Shown here: in pieces, positions 29,460 through 38,191 of the stretch
Position numbering within the stretch: position 1 is the stretch's first letter
How the letters are laid out: the number at the start of each line of letters is the position of its first letter
Assembly: GCF_024701375.2 (NCBI RefSeq)
Contig: NZ_CP113910.1
Location: forward strand, 1,488,001-1,552,000
Direction: 5' to 3'
DNA from: Streptomyces sp. KMM 9044
GTDB taxonomy: Bacteria; Actinomycetota; Actinomycetes; Streptomycetales; Streptomycetaceae
DNA length: 64,000 bases
Notes under the pieces: generated by a model
Database searches by the model: none
What the model saw: only the letters and a program-made list of their open reading frames with translations
What the model was told of the DNA's origin: nothing
Program-made: the position numbers and the translations under genes

Positions 29460-30290
29460 TCAGCCCTTCACGGCGCCGTCGGTCAGGCCGCTGACGGCCT
29501 TGCGCTGCAGGAAGATGAAGAGGATCAGGATGGGGAGCGCGAACAGGGAGGAAGCGGCCATCGTCGCGCCCCAGTCGTCACCGAAGGCGGTGCGGAACTG
29601 CGACAGCCACAGCGGAAGCGTCTGCGCCTCGATGCTCTTGTTGAGGATCAGGACGAGGGGGAACTCGTTCCACGCGGTGATGAAGCCGAACAGGGACGTG
29701 GCCATGAGGCCGGGCGCCAGCAGGGGGAAGATCACCTTGACGAACGCCTGGGTCCGGGTGCAGCCGTCGACCATGGCCGACTCCTCCAGTTCCTTCGGCA
29801 CGGCGGCCACGTAGCCGCGCAGGGTGAGGAGCGTGAGGGGCAGCACCATCATCATGTAGAACGCGGTCAGCGGTACCAGGCTGTCGAGCATGTCGCTGTC
29901 GCGCACCAGCATGTAGAGGGCGATGACCATGACCTCCCAGGGCGCCATCTGGGCGAGCATGAAGGTCACGATGAAGCCGCGCCGCCCCTTGAAGCGCATC
30001 CGGGCCAGCGCGAAGGACGCGATCAGGGCGATGGCCAACGACAGCAGGACCGCGGCCACGGTGACGGTGACGGAGTTGCGCACCAGCGTCCAGAAGTGGT
30101 CCGCGTGCACGGCCCGGTCGATGTGCTCGAGGGTGACGTCGGTCGGGAACCACACGGGGTTCTCGGAGATGATGTCGCCCTGCGGTTTGAAGGCTGTGGC
30201 GAACATCCAGTAGACCGGGAACGCGAACCCCACGAAGAGGACGACGGCGGTCGCGTTGGGCCAGATACGGCCGAAGAGTGAGTGCTTCAC
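29460..30290 (-). CDS. dasC: ABC sugar permease, MalG-like (DasC)
   Basis: The 276-residue permease has six membrane helices. The binding-protein-dependent permease (EAA) loop KELEESAMVDGCTRTQAFVK occurs about two-thirds along. It starts at GTG 30290, overlapping the dasB stop by GTGA. With DasB it would form the channel for N,N'-diacetylchitobiose. The energising ATPase (MsiK in Streptomyces) is usually encoded elsewhere, and none is visible here. Confidence 0.88.
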   Translation of the reverse strand: MKHSLFGRIWPNATAVVLFVGFAFPVYWMFATAFKPQGDIISENPVWFPTDVTLEHIDRAVHADHFWTLVRNSVTVTVAAVLLSLAIALIASFALARMRFKGRRGFIVTFMLAQMAPWEVMVIALYMLVRDSDMLDSLVPLTAFYMMMVLPLTLLTLRGYVAAVPKELEESAMVDGCTRTQAFVKVIFPLLAPGLMATSLFGFITAWNEFPLVLILNKSIEAQTLPLWLSQFRTAFGDDWGATMAASSLFALPILILFIFLQRKAVSGLTDGAVKG

Positions 30291-31282
30291 AGCTCGTCCT
30301 CCTCCTGCTTGGTCACCGCGCGCAGGTAGTACGAGGTGATGACGATCAGCACCAGGATGGTCAGGAACGAAATGGCCGCGCCCATGCCGAAGTGCTGGTT
30401 TCCGACGCCCTCGACGAAGGCGTAGATCGGCAGGGTCTCGGTGAGCCGGTCCGGGCCGCCCTCGGTGACGGCGAAGATCTGCGGGAACGCCTTGAAGACC
30501 CAGATGACCTCGAGGAACGTCGTGGCGTAGAGGAAGGGCCGCAGGAACGGGAAGGTGACCGAGACGAAGCTCTTCCAGGCGCCGGCCCCGTCCAGGGACG
30601 CGGCCTCGTACAGTTCCCTGGGGATGGTGGTGCTGGCTGCGTACAGGTTGATCGCCACGAACGGGACCGACTGCCAGACGATCAGCAGGGTGATCACCGA
30701 GAACGCGGAGAACTGGGTACCGAGCCAGTTGTAGTCCGCCATGGAGTGCCAGCCGAGCTTGTCCAGCGTCCAGTTGACGACACCGAAGCGCTGGGCGAAG
30801 AGCCACTGGTAGACGGTGGTGGCGGCGATGACGGGCATGGCCCAGGCGAGGACCAGGCCCAGCAGGAGCAGCAGCCGCATCCGGCGTCCCAGCCGGGCGA
30901 GCAGAAGACCGATGAGGGTGCCGAACCCCATGATCAGCACCACGTTGGCCGCGGTGAAGTAGACGGTGCGCCTGACGACCGCCCAGAACTCCGGACCTCC
31001 GAGGGCCTCCCGGTAGTTGTCGACCCCGTTCCATTCGGTCAGGTGCTGGATGAGCTGCCGCGCGTTCAGGTTCTGGAACGACAGCATGCCGTTCTTCACC
31101 AGGGGCCAGCCGAGCAGGATCAGCGTGGCGGTCAGGGCCGGCAGCAGGAGCAGGTAGGGGACTGCGGCCTTCCGGCCGCGTGTGGCCCTGGAACCGCGTG
31201 TCCCACGCGGGCCCGAAGGGGCCTCGGCCTTGCGGACGTCGGGCTCCCCTGCCGTGTCCGTGTCGCGGGTCTGCACTGGCAT
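30287..31282 (-). CDS. dasB: ABC sugar permease, MalF-like (DasB)
   Basis: The 331-residue protein has a cytoplasmic N-terminal tail (about 1-45) and six helices, beginning AVPYLLLLPALTATLILLGW. The permease signature loop reads ELYEAASLDGAGAWKSFVSV. ATG 31282 (MPVQTRDTD) was chosen over an upstream in-frame start because the conserved sequence begins later. It lies 82 bp downstream of the binding-protein gene and is translationally coupled to dasC. Confidence 0.87.
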   Translation of the reverse strand: MPVQTRDTDTAGEPDVRKAEAPSGPRGTRGSRATRGRKAAVPYLLLLPALTATLILLGWPLVKNGMLSFQNLNARQLIQHLTEWNGVDNYREALGGPEFWAVVRRTVYFTAANVVLIMGFGTLIGLLLARLGRRMRLLLLLGLVLAWAMPVIAATTVYQWLFAQRFGVVNWTLDKLGWHSMADYNWLGTQFSAFSVITLLIVWQSVPFVAINLYAASTTIPRELYEAASLDGAGAWKSFVSVTFPFLRPFLYATTFLEVIWVFKAFPQIFAVTEGGPDRLTETLPIYAFVEGVGNQHFGMGAAISFLTILVLIVITSYYLRAVTKQEEDEL

Positions 31283-31364
31283 GACTTGTCGTCTCTTCCA
31301 TGGCCGTACGAGCAACACAGCTGATGCCGGGGGTGCCGTGCGACGGCGCCCCCGGCACGAGGCG

Positions 31365-32639
31365 TCAGCTCTCCTGAGCCAGACGCTTGTTGATCTCGGC
31401 TTCGACGCTCTTGGCGGCCTCGGCCGGGGACTTCCCCTTCAGCACCGCCGTCATGTAGGCCTTGATCGGGTTGGGGGTGTTCTCCACCGCGGCCCACTGC
31501 GGGATCAGCGGGGTGGTGCCACCGCCGGCGGCGGCCGGGGCCGCGGCCTCCGCGACCGCGTTGCCCTCCAGGCTGGACTCCAGGGACTGCTTGTTCGGGA
31601 TGACGCCGTTGACCTTGGCGAGGGCACCCTCGAACTCGTCGGACAGAGCGATCCTCAGGAACTCCTGGGCCAGTTCCTGCTTCTCGCTGCCGGCGGCGAC
31701 AGCGAGGTTGGAGCCGCCGAGGAAGACGCCCTCGGGCTTGTCCGCCGTCTCACCGGGAATGGTGAAGTAGCCGAGGTCCTCCTCGATCTCCGGGTTGGCC
31801 TTGACGGCGGTCGCCGCCTCCCAGCCCATACCGATGAACGCACCGGTCCTGCCCTTGGCGAAGACGTCGGCCTGCTGCGGGGTGGCCTCGTCCTTGTCCT
31901 TGGGGGCCTTGGAGAAGGAGGCGTACTTCTGGTAGATCTCCATCGCTGCGGTGACCTTGGGGTCGGCGAGGTTGGAGACGTACGTGTCGCCCTCCTTCTT
32001 CACCAGGTCGGCACCTTGGCCGATGATCAGGCCGTCGAGGAAGTACCAGTTCTGGCCGGGCATGTAGATCGGCTCGGCGTCGGTGTTCTTCTCGATGGTC
32101 TCGAGGGCCTCGAAGAACTCGTCCCGTGTCTTCGGCGTGTCCTTGATCCCGGCCTCGGCCCAGATCGCCTTGTTGTAGATGACGACGCGGTTGGCGAAGT
32201 ACCACGGAGCGGCGTACTGCTTGCCCTCGAAGACGGAGGACCGGTTGACCGAGTCCGTCCACTCGGCGCCGATCTCCTTCTTCAGGGCCTCCAGTTCGGC
32301 AAGGCCTCCGGTCGCCGCGTACGACGGGGTCTGGGTGTTGCCGATCTCGATGACGTCCGGCGGGTCGTTCTCGGAGAGGGCCGTGGTGACCTTCTGCTGG
32401 ATGCCGTCCCACTTCTGGGTCTCGAACTTCAGCTTCGCGCCGGTCTTCTTCTCGAAGGCGGCCTGCACGTCCTTGCTCCAGTCGGCCGGCGCCGAACCGT
32501 CCATCGTCCAGACGACCAGGGTCTGCCCCTCGAAGCCGTCTGCTCCGGTGTTCTTCCCGTCGCCGTCGTCTCCTCCGCACGCAGCGACGGAGAACACCAT
32601 GCCCGCGACCCCGATCGCGGCTATCAGCTTGCGCTTCAC
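31365..32639 (-). CDS. dasA: Sugar-binding lipoprotein (DasA-like)
   Basis: The 424-residue extracytoplasmic solute-binding protein (family 1) has a lipoprotein signal peptide, KRKLIAAIGVAGMVFSVAAC, with the lipidated Cys at residue 21. The mature part shows TLVVWTMDGSAPADWSKDVQ and WDGIQQKVTTALSENDPPDV. Expected ligands are chitobiose or other GlcNAc oligomers, inferred from its order with dasBC, dasD and dasR. GTG 32639 has GGAGGGG upstream. Three dre-like sites lie in the promoter region toward dasR, consistent with DasR repression relieved by glucosamine phosphates. Confidence 0.87.
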   Translation of the reverse strand: MKRKLIAAIGVAGMVFSVAACGGDDGDGKNTGADGFEGQTLVVWTMDGSAPADWSKDVQAAFEKKTGAKLKFETQKWDGIQQKVTTALSENDPPDVIEIGNTQTPSYAATGGLAELEALKKEIGAEWTDSVNRSSVFEGKQYAAPWYFANRVVIYNKAIWAEAGIKDTPKTRDEFFEALETIEKNTDAEPIYMPGQNWYFLDGLIIGQGADLVKKEGDTYVSNLADPKVTAAMEIYQKYASFSKAPKDKDEATPQQADVFAKGRTGAFIGMGWEAATAVKANPEIEEDLGYFTIPGETADKPEGVFLGGSNLAVAAGSEKQELAQEFLRIALSDEFEGALAKVNGVIPNKQSLESSLEGNAVAEAAAPAAAGGGTTPLIPQWAAVENTPNPIKAYMTAVLKGKSPAEAAKSVEAEINKRLAQES

Positions 32640-32736
32640 GCGCCACCCCTCCTCAGGAATGCCTTCCACACCCACGCCCTCGGCGGTGACCCTCGCAGCG
32701 GCGCGGCACTCGGCGGGCTGGGACCCGGCTTCCGTA

Positions 32737-32752
32737 AATGGTTTAGACCAGC
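32737..32752. promoter_or_regulatory. DasR operator (dre-like) 1
   Basis: AATGGTTTAGACCAGC matches 13 of 16 positions of the dre consensus ACTGGTCTAGACCAGT. It lies about 100 bp upstream of dasA. Confidence 0.75.
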
Positions 32753-32760
32753 AAGGGGAG

Positions 32761-32776
32761 CTTGGCCTAGACCTAT
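32761..32776. promoter_or_regulatory. DasR operator (dre-like) 2, degenerate
   Basis: CTTGGCCTAGACCTAT matches about 11 of 16 dre positions and keeps the CTAGACC core. It lies 24 bp from the first site, close to two helical turns. Confidence 0.5.
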
Positions 32777-32869
32777 GACCCTGTCAAGGGTCGCGCAACC
32801 GATCCCCCAAGCCGTTACCGGCGTCTCTCACGGGGCCCGGAACTCCCCCCGGACGGGGACGTGTCGAGA

Positions 32870-32885
32870 GTTGGACTAGACCAGA
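32870..32885. promoter_or_regulatory. DasR operator (dre-like) 3, on the dasR side
   Basis: GTTGGACTAGACCAGA matches about 12 of 16 dre positions. It lies about 125 bp upstream of dasR and could give autoregulation. Confidence 0.6.
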
Positions 32886-33008
32886 AGAAGACGTGCGGCT
32901 ATAACGGGACCGCCGAGCGTGCGGCGCCGAACCCGGCCGTCCGCCAACGTGCACCGCGGCCGGCGCCTGCCGTCCGCGCCGCCGGACCCCGCACCCGGAA
33001 GGCAGGTC

Positions 33009-33806
33009 ATGAGCACGGACCTCAGCAGCGCCCAGGCCGAGACGGGGGCACCGGACCCCGCCGGCCGCGTCCCGAAGTACTACCGCATCAAGCAGTGCTT
33101 ACTGGGGATGACCGAGGCGCGCCCACCGGGCTCGCCGATGCCGGCCGAGCGCTTCCTCGCCCTCGAGTTCCGCACCTCGCGCACCACCGTGCGCAAGGCC
33201 CTCCAGGAACTGGTGAGCGAGGGCCGGCTGGTCCGCATCCAGGGCAAGGGCACCTTCGTCGCCCGCCCCAAGATCTACCGGACCCTCCAACTGACCTCGT
33301 ACACCGAGGACATGCGCAACCAGGGACTCACTCCCGCCTCCCAGGTCCTGGAGATCGGCCACATGGCGGCCGGTGAGGAACTGGCGGCGCTGCTCGAGGT
33401 GGAGCGGGGCGAGAAGGTGCTGCGGGTCGAGCGGCTGCGACTGGCCGGGGGCGAGCCGATGGCGATCGAGGCGACCCACCTGTCGGCGCGCCGCTTCCCC
33501 GGCCTGCGCCGGAACCTGGCCCGCAGTACCTCGCTCTACACCACGCTCACCGAGGTCTACGGCGTGCGCCTGGCGGAGGCTGACGAGACCATCGAGACCT
33601 CCCCCGCCACCCCGCGGGAGGCCGGACTGCTCCACACGGACGTGGGCCTGCCGATGCTGCGGCTCTCCCGCCACTCACGGGACGAGCAGGGAAAACCGGT
33701 CGAGTGGGTCCGCGCGGTGTACCGGGGCTCGCGCTACCGGTTCACGGCGACGCTGTCCCGGCCGGCCCCCTGCCCCCCTCCGGCCCCCGACGCCTCCCGC
33801 CCCTGA
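33009..33806 (+). CDS. dasR: GntR/HutC-family regulator DasR
   Basis: The 265-residue regulator has an N-terminal winged helix (about 20-90: [50 protein letters not shown]). A UTRA effector domain follows (about 105-250: [46 protein letters not shown]). It is closely similar to Streptomyces DasR, which represses chitin and GlcNAc genes and releases DNA with glucosamine-6-phosphate. Position divergent from dasA and nearby dre sites support the name. Recognition-helix differences ([19 protein letters not shown]) mean a paralogue with shifted specificity is possible. Confidence 0.85.
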   Translation: MSTDLSSAQAETGAPDPAGRVPKYYRIKQCLLGMTEARPPGSPMPAERFLALEFRTSRTTVRKALQELVSEGRLVRIQGKGTFVARPKIYRTLQLTSYTEDMRNQGLTPASQVLEIGHMAAGEELAALLEVERGEKVLRVERLRLAGGEPMAIEATHLSARRFPGLRRNLARSTSLYTTLTEVYGVRLAEADETIETSPATPREAGLLHTDVGLPMLRLSRHSRDEQGKPVEWVRAVYRGSRYRFTATLSRPAPCPPPAPDASRP

Positions 33807-33828
33807 TGCCGCCCGGACCCGGAGGGTG

Positions 33829-33844
33829 ATTGGTCTGGACCTTT
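33829..33844. promoter_or_regulatory. DasR operator (dre-like) 4, downstream of dasR
   Basis: ATTGGTCTGGACCTTT matches about 12 of 16 dre positions. It lies 61 bp before the start of the broken aldo/keto reductase gene, which was therefore perhaps DasR-controlled. Confidence 0.55.
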
Positions 33845-33904
33845 ATGTGGTCCGGACGGTACACACGGATGGTCCATCTGGCTTCCACCCCGAGGACCCA
33901 CCAC

Positions 33905-34300
33905 ATGGCCATTCGGCAACGCGCCATCACCCTCGGCACGTTGGGCTTCGGCACGAGCGTCGACGAGGAGACGTCGTTCCGGATCCTCGACCGTTTCACC
34001 GAACTGGGCGGCACCGTCCTCGACACGGTCGACAACTACGCGTTCTGGGTCGACGGCGCGATCGGCGACGAGAGCGAACTCGTCCTCGGCGCCTGGCCCG
34101 AGAGCCGCGGGGCGCGCGACCGCGTGTGGAGATCCCCGCCGCGTACGACCACCCGGGCACACCGCCCCGGCTGACGGCGCTCCGCGAGGTGGCCGGGGAA
34201 CTGGGGGCGACCGTGAACCAGGTGGTCCTGGCCTGGCTGCTCGACCACACCCCCGGATCCTGCCGATCGCCGGGGCAGCCGGGTCGCACCGGCTGAGGAG
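33905..34300 (+). pseudogene. Aldo/keto reductase remnant with internal deletion
   Basis: The N-terminal part reads LGTLGFGTSVDEETSFRILD, then GGTVLDTVDNYAFWVDGAIG. After a gap of well over 100 residues the C-terminal part reads PGTPPRLTALREVAGELGAT, then VNQVVLAWLLDHTPG. That C-terminal part is in another frame. A further one-base loss follows at about 34255, before the expected LPIAGA. The middle of the barrel, including most catalytic residues, is gone, so the product cannot be an active reductase. It is the first of several broken genes downstream of dasR. Confidence 0.75.
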
Positions 34301-34544
34301 GCCATGGCGGCGGGGCCCCACCTGTGACAGTGACGACTCCTACGCGCCCGAGCACCGCCACGTCCTCGCGCCGAGGGCGGTCGCGTCGGGCGACCCCGTG
34401 TGGGTGCTGTCCGGCAGCGCCTACGCCACCAGCTATACGACCCGTGGCTTCGACGGCTTCGCCCCGCTCCCCCACACCTGCGTGGGCGCGAGCAGCGGCG
34501 GTGCGGGGAGAGGTGGTTCACCGGAGGGCTCCGGTCGGGAGCAG

Positions 34545-35073
34545 GTGCCGGCCGGCCTGCGTGTCCGCACCCTCGCCGAGGGCGGCTGGCCGAAGGTCGC
34601 CGCCCTGGAGGCCGAGGTGTACGCGCCCGCCGGGCTGTCCGAGGGCCGAAAGGCACTGGAGTCCCGGGGCCGTGCCGTGCCTCCCCTGCGGCCTGCTTCG
34701 TCCTGGAGGCCGGCGACCGCATCGCCGGCTATGTACTCGTCCTGCCCTACCCGCCGTCGCGGTGCCCGGACCTGGAACGGCCCGAGGCGGAGTCCTTCGC
34801 CTCCTCCCATCTGCACCCGCACGACCTGGTCGTCGCCGACGACCTGCGCGGCCGGAGTCTGGGCAGCAGGCTCGTACGCCATCTCACCAGGGCCGCACGG
34901 CAGCGGTACGAGGAGGTCTCCCCGGTCGCCGTGGGAGGCACCGAGAGCTTCTGGGACCGGCACGGTTTCCGGCCCGACCGTCAGGTCGAACTCCCTCGTG
35001 CTACGGCGAGAACACGGTCTACCTGTCCAGCCCTGTCCCGGACGGCCCGGACGGCCCGGACCGACACCCCTGA
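34545..35073 (+). pseudogene. GNAT acetyltransferase gene with two frameshifts
   Basis: Three frames spell one GNAT protein. The first reads LRVRTLAEGGWPKVAALEAE up to about 34680. The second reads ACFVLEAGDRIAGYVLVLPY, then VADDLRGRSLGSRLVRHLTR (the acetyl-CoA loop) and FWDRHGFRPD. The third, after about 35000, ends YGENTVYLSSPV. The likely start is GTG 34545 with GGGAG upstream. Decay is more likely than sequencing error because neighbours are broken too. The 240 bp before it hold no gene that I recognise. Confidence 0.72.
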
Positions 35074-35106
35074 AACGGAGGGCTGACGTCCGTGTCCCGT
35101 CCCCTC

Positions 35107-35190
35107 GCACCCCGCGCCCCGCGCCCCGCACCCCGCACCCCGCACCCCGCGCCCCGCACCCCGCACCCCGCACCCCGCACCCCGCACCCC
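35107..35190. repeat. 7-bp tandem repeat array (GCRCCCC), 12 copies
   Basis: Twelve consecutive heptamers, nine GCACCCC and three GCGCCCC, lie between the GNAT and MFS pseudogenes. Read in frame it would give an Arg/Thr/Pro/His-rich peptide, but no true gene uses it. It probably varies by slippage. Confidence 0.88.
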
Positions 35191-35192
35191 GC

Positions 35193-36381
35193 AGGCTCGA
35201 CGCCTTCCGGCGCGACCAGCTGGCCACCGCCGCACTGTTCTGCTTCCCCGGCTTCCAGTACGCCATGGGTCTCCCGGCTGCCGGCCCTCAAGAACCGGTT
35301 CGACCTCGGCGAGACACAGCTGGACCTGCTGCTGATGGTCTGCGGGGTCGGCGCCGCGGTGTCCTTCCCTCTGGCCGCCCGGCTGATGCGGCAGCTCGGT
35401 TCGCGGTGCCTGGCGCTCTGGTCGGCGCTGGCTCTGGCGGCGGTGCTGCCGGCGCTGTCCGCGACCGGTTCCTATCCCCTCGTCCTGCTGGTGGTGTTCG
35501 TCGACGGGGTGGCCGTCGGCTGTCTGAACGTCGCCATGAACGCGCAGGGCGCGGCACTCGAGGCCCGGTGCGAGCGGGCGGCGGTGGCGCAGCCGCACGC
35601 CAGGTTCAGCGCGGGCTCGCTCACGGCCGCGCTGCCCGCCTCGGGGACGACCGCCATGACGCATTTCGTATCCGCGCACCTCGCGGCCGCCGCGGCCCTG
35701 CTCCTCCTCCTGCTGCTCGCCGTCGCGCGCCCCGGCTGGCGGCGCCGGGGCCCAAGCCCGAGGAGGCTGCCGCCAAGGGCGTCCGGAGCTTCGTCGGTGC
35801 CTCCAGGGCGGCGCTCTGACTGGGCTGCGCGATGGTGTTCGGCACCGTCACCGAGGGCGCGATAAACGACGGGTCGGCGCTCTGCCGCACGGTGGAGACC
35901 GGGACGTCGGGGCAGCTCGCGCCGCCGGGCATCACCGTGGTCTCGGTGGTGATGGTGCTGGCCCGCCTCCTCGGCGACGGTTGGCGTGGCCGCCTGGGCG
36001 ACGCCCGGGTCGTCCACGTCGGCGGTGTGGTGGCCGTACCGGTCTCGCGCTCGCCCTGCTGGCCGGCGGGACCTGGCCCGCGCTGATCGGCTTCGCCGGT
36101 GTGGGCCTGGGCATGGCGACCGTGACGCCCTGCCTCTACGTCGCCGCCGCGGAGGGCCCGAACGCCCTGACCCTGGTCGCGGCGATGGGCACGACCGGTC
36201 TGCTGGCGGGCCCGGCACTGATCGGCTTCGTGGCGGGACGCACGGATCTGACGGTCGGCATGGCGGTGGTCGCCGCCTCGGCACTGCTGGTGTCCGTCTC
36301 CGCGCGGCGCATCACCTGGCACAGGCCGGGCAAGCCCGCTCCGGCCGGTGAGGGGGGGGCGGGGCCGGTTGAGGCGGTGAC
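35193..36381 (+). pseudogene. MFS transporter gene with three frameshifts and a nonsense codon
   Basis: Successive frames read FRRDQLATAALFCFPGFQYA, VSRLPALKNRFDLGETQLDL to LEARCERAAVAQPHARFSAG, GCAMVFGTVTEGAINDGSAL and GLALALLAGGTWPALIGFAG to the end. Together they form a 12-helix sugar/drug-type MFS protein. Shifts fall near 35270, 35745 and 36030. A TGA at 35817-35819 replaces the tryptophan expected in the A-L-W-L-G segment. Several conserved residues are also changed. The combination argues for a true pseudogene. It converges on the tetR gene across a strong hairpin. Confidence 0.8.
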
Positions 36382-36420
36382 GCCCGTGCGGCACAGAGGT
36401 CAGGCCTGTGCCGCACGGGC
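36382..36420. terminator. Bidirectional terminator between MFS pseudogene and tetR
   Basis: GCCCGTGCGGCACAG (36382-36396) pairs perfectly with CTGTGCCGCACGGGC (36406-36420) around a nine-base loop. It lies 15 bp from the tetR stop. Confidence 0.75.
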
Positions 36421-36434
36421 TGCCGGTGGCCCGG

Positions 36435-37001
36435 TCAGGGCTCCCGGGGCGGTGCGCCGCCGGGTGCCGTGATGCGGGCGATCGCCTCGAGGGTCAGGGC
36501 GCGGTCGTGGGGTTCCCTGGAGAGGGCGAGGTGGAGGGTCAGTCCCTCGATGAGGGCGTCGAGCTGGCGGGCGGTGTCCGGGGCGAAGTACTTCTCGAGG
36601 TGGACCCGGCTGCGGCGCATCCACTCGCGGGTGAGTTCCCGGTAGGCGGGCCTGCGGGCGGCGAGGGCGTACAGCTCCTGGGTGAGCACGAGGTCACGCG
36701 TGCTGTCCTCGGACAGGGCGTGGATGAGGCCGGCCACGGCCTCGCGGGCCTCCTCGGGGCCGGACGGCGCCGCGAGATGGGTGTCGAAGATCGCGACCAC
36801 ATGGCCGGTGAACTCGCTGAACGCCTCCCTGAGCAGCTCGTCCATCCCGCTGAAGTGGTACGTCATCGACCCCAGCGGCACCCCGGCGCGCCGGGCGATC
36901 TTGCGGTGCGAGACCGCCGCGAGCCCTTCCTCGGCGATGAGGTCGAGGGTGGCGGCGATGATGCGTTCGCGGCGCCGCGGGTCGGTGTGTCCGGTGGCCA
37001 C
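36435..37001 (-). CDS. TetR-family repressor
   Basis: The 188-residue protein has an N-terminal TetR helix-turn-helix (about 10-55): RRRERIIAATLDLIAEEGL, then VSHRKIARRAGVPLGSMTYH. A helical ligand-binding domain follows. It starts eight bases after maa on the same strand, forming a maa-tetR pair. The palindrome GTACGAACGTAC occurs upstream of maa and again upstream of the MFS gene at 38983-40218, so this regulator probably controls itself, maa and that exporter. The ligand is unknown. Confidence 0.88.
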   Translation of the reverse strand: MATGHTDPRRRERIIAATLDLIAEEGLAAVSHRKIARRAGVPLGSMTYHFSGMDELLREAFSEFTGHVVAIFDTHLAAPSGPEEAREAVAGLIHALSEDSTRDLVLTQELYALAARRPAYRELTREWMRRSRVHLEKYFAPDTARQLDALIEGLTLHLALSREPHDRALTLEAIARITAPGGAPPREP

Positions 37002-37008
37002 GGGAGCC

Positions 37009-37590
37009 TCAGATGCTGCGGACCGGGCGGGCGGGGCTGCCGACGGCGACCACGTTCGCCGGCACGTCCTTGGTGACGACCGCGCCGGCTCCGATCACGG
37101 AGTTGTCCCCGACGGTCACCCCGGCCAGGACGACGGCACCGCCGCCGATCCATACGTTGTCGCCGATGGTGATCGGCTGCGCGGCTTCCAGCTTGTCGCG
37201 CCGGGGCCCGGGGTCCACGGGGTGCGTGGGGGTGAGGAGCTGGACGCCCGGGCCGATCTGGCAGTCCTCGCCGATGACGATGGCCGCGACGTCGAGTGCG
37301 GTCAGGTTGTAGTTGACGAAGGTGCGGGCCCCGATGGTGATGTTGCTGCCGTAGTCGACGTACAGCGGCGGTCGCACATGCGCCTCCTCGCCGACGGATC
37401 CGAGCAGCTCGGCGAGGACCGACTGCGCCGCGACGGCGTCCTCGACGAAGGCGGCCTGGAAGCGGGCGGCCAGGCGTACGACCTCCTGCTGCCGGCGGGC
37501 GATCTCGGGGTCGTCGGCGATGCAGGGGGCGCCCGCCCGCATCCGTTCCAGGTTCGTACGGGGGTCCTGTGCGAAGTAGTCCGTCGCCAT
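37009..37590 (-). CDS. maa: Maltose/galactoside O-acetyltransferase-type protein
   Basis: The 193-residue enzyme is a left-handed beta-helix (hexapeptide) acetyltransferase of the LacA/Maa group. An N-terminal Mac domain (FAQDPRTNLERMRAGAPCIA) is followed by repeats such as IVIGEDCQIGPGVQL, HPVDPGPRR with the catalytic histidine, and VWIGGGAVVLAGVTVGDN. It transfers acetyl from acetyl-CoA to a sugar hydroxyl. ATG 37590 lies 24 bp downstream of the palindromic operator. Together with the linked MFS exporter, a sugar-efflux/detoxification role is plausible but inferred. Confidence 0.88.
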   Translation of the reverse strand: MATDYFAQDPRTNLERMRAGAPCIADDPEIARRQQEVVRLAARFQAAFVEDAVAAQSVLAELLGSVGEEAHVRPPLYVDYGSNITIGARTFVNYNLTALDVAAIVIGEDCQIGPGVQLLTPTHPVDPGPRRDKLEAAQPITIGDNVWIGGGAVVLAGVTVGDNSVIGAGAVVTKDVPANVVAVGSPARPVRSI

Positions 37591-37613
37591 GGGATGACGG
37601 TACCCTTCGGAGC

Positions 37614-37625
37614 GTACGAACGTAC
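37614..37625. promoter_or_regulatory. Probable TetR operator upstream of maa-tetR
   Basis: GTACGAACGTAC (GTACG-AA-CGTAC) lies 24 bp before the maa start. The same core, within a shared AGCGTACGAACGTACAC, recurs at 40242-40253. Confidence 0.7.
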
Positions 37626-37690
37626 ACCCCCTCGTCGCCACGTGCCCGGCCCGTGGGGCCCGTCTCGTCACGGCCGGGACGAGACGCCAC

Positions 37691-38191
37691 ACTCGGCACG
37701 TGGCATCGCTCTACCGCAGTACGGCGGGCAGGGAGTTCATCCGGCGCTGATGCCTCGCCCGTCTCGACGCGTGGCCGGTACCGCACGAGCGGAGGACCGT
37801 GACCGCCCAGGGCACGCGGACCCATGTGGTCCTCGCCGGATCCGGTGCGACGACGGTACTCGGCACGTGACATCGCTCTACCGCAGTACGGCGGGCAGGG
37901 AGTTCATCCGGCGCTGATGCCTCGCCCGTCTCGACGCGTGGCCGGTACCGCACGAGCGGAGGACCGTGACCACCCAGGGCACGCGGACCCATGTGGTCCT
38001 CGCCGGATCCGGTGCGACGACGGTACTCGGCACGTGACATCGCTCTACCGCAGTACGGCGGGCAGGGAGTTCATCCGGCGCTGATGCCTCGCCCGTCTCG
38101 ACGCGTGGCCGGTACCGCACGAGCGGAGGACCGTGACCACCCAGGGCACGCGGACCCATGTGGTCCTCGCCGGATCCGGTGCGACGACGGT
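37691..38191. repeat. 167-bp tandem triplication containing a gene start
   Basis: Three direct copies lie at 37691-37857, 37858-38024 and 38025-38191. Copies two and three look identical; copy one differs by at least two bases (GTGGCA for GTGACA and GACCGC for GACCAC). Each copy carries a GGAGGACC ribosome site, a GTG start and the first codons of the alpha/beta hydrolase. The first two copies end in a 24-codon open frame (TQGTRTHVVLAGSGATTVLGT, stop). Only the third runs on into the hydrolase gene. Confidence 0.92.

Larger units (their letters stand above)
32640..33008. promoter_or_regulatory. Divergent dasA-dasR control region
   Basis: This 369-bp spacer carries the outward promoters for dasA (minus) and dasR (plus) and three dre-like operators, listed separately. 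No other gene is seen. Confidence 0.6.

Noticed and set aside
34324..34544. Possible extra gene between the reductase and GNAT remnants
   Set aside because: The short translated piece (for example VWVLSGSAYATSYTTRGFDG) matches nothing I know, and no start site is evident.
33742..34722. Minus-strand frames opposite the reductase and GNAT remnants
   Set aside because: They show no family similarity, while the plus strand shows recognisable though broken domains.
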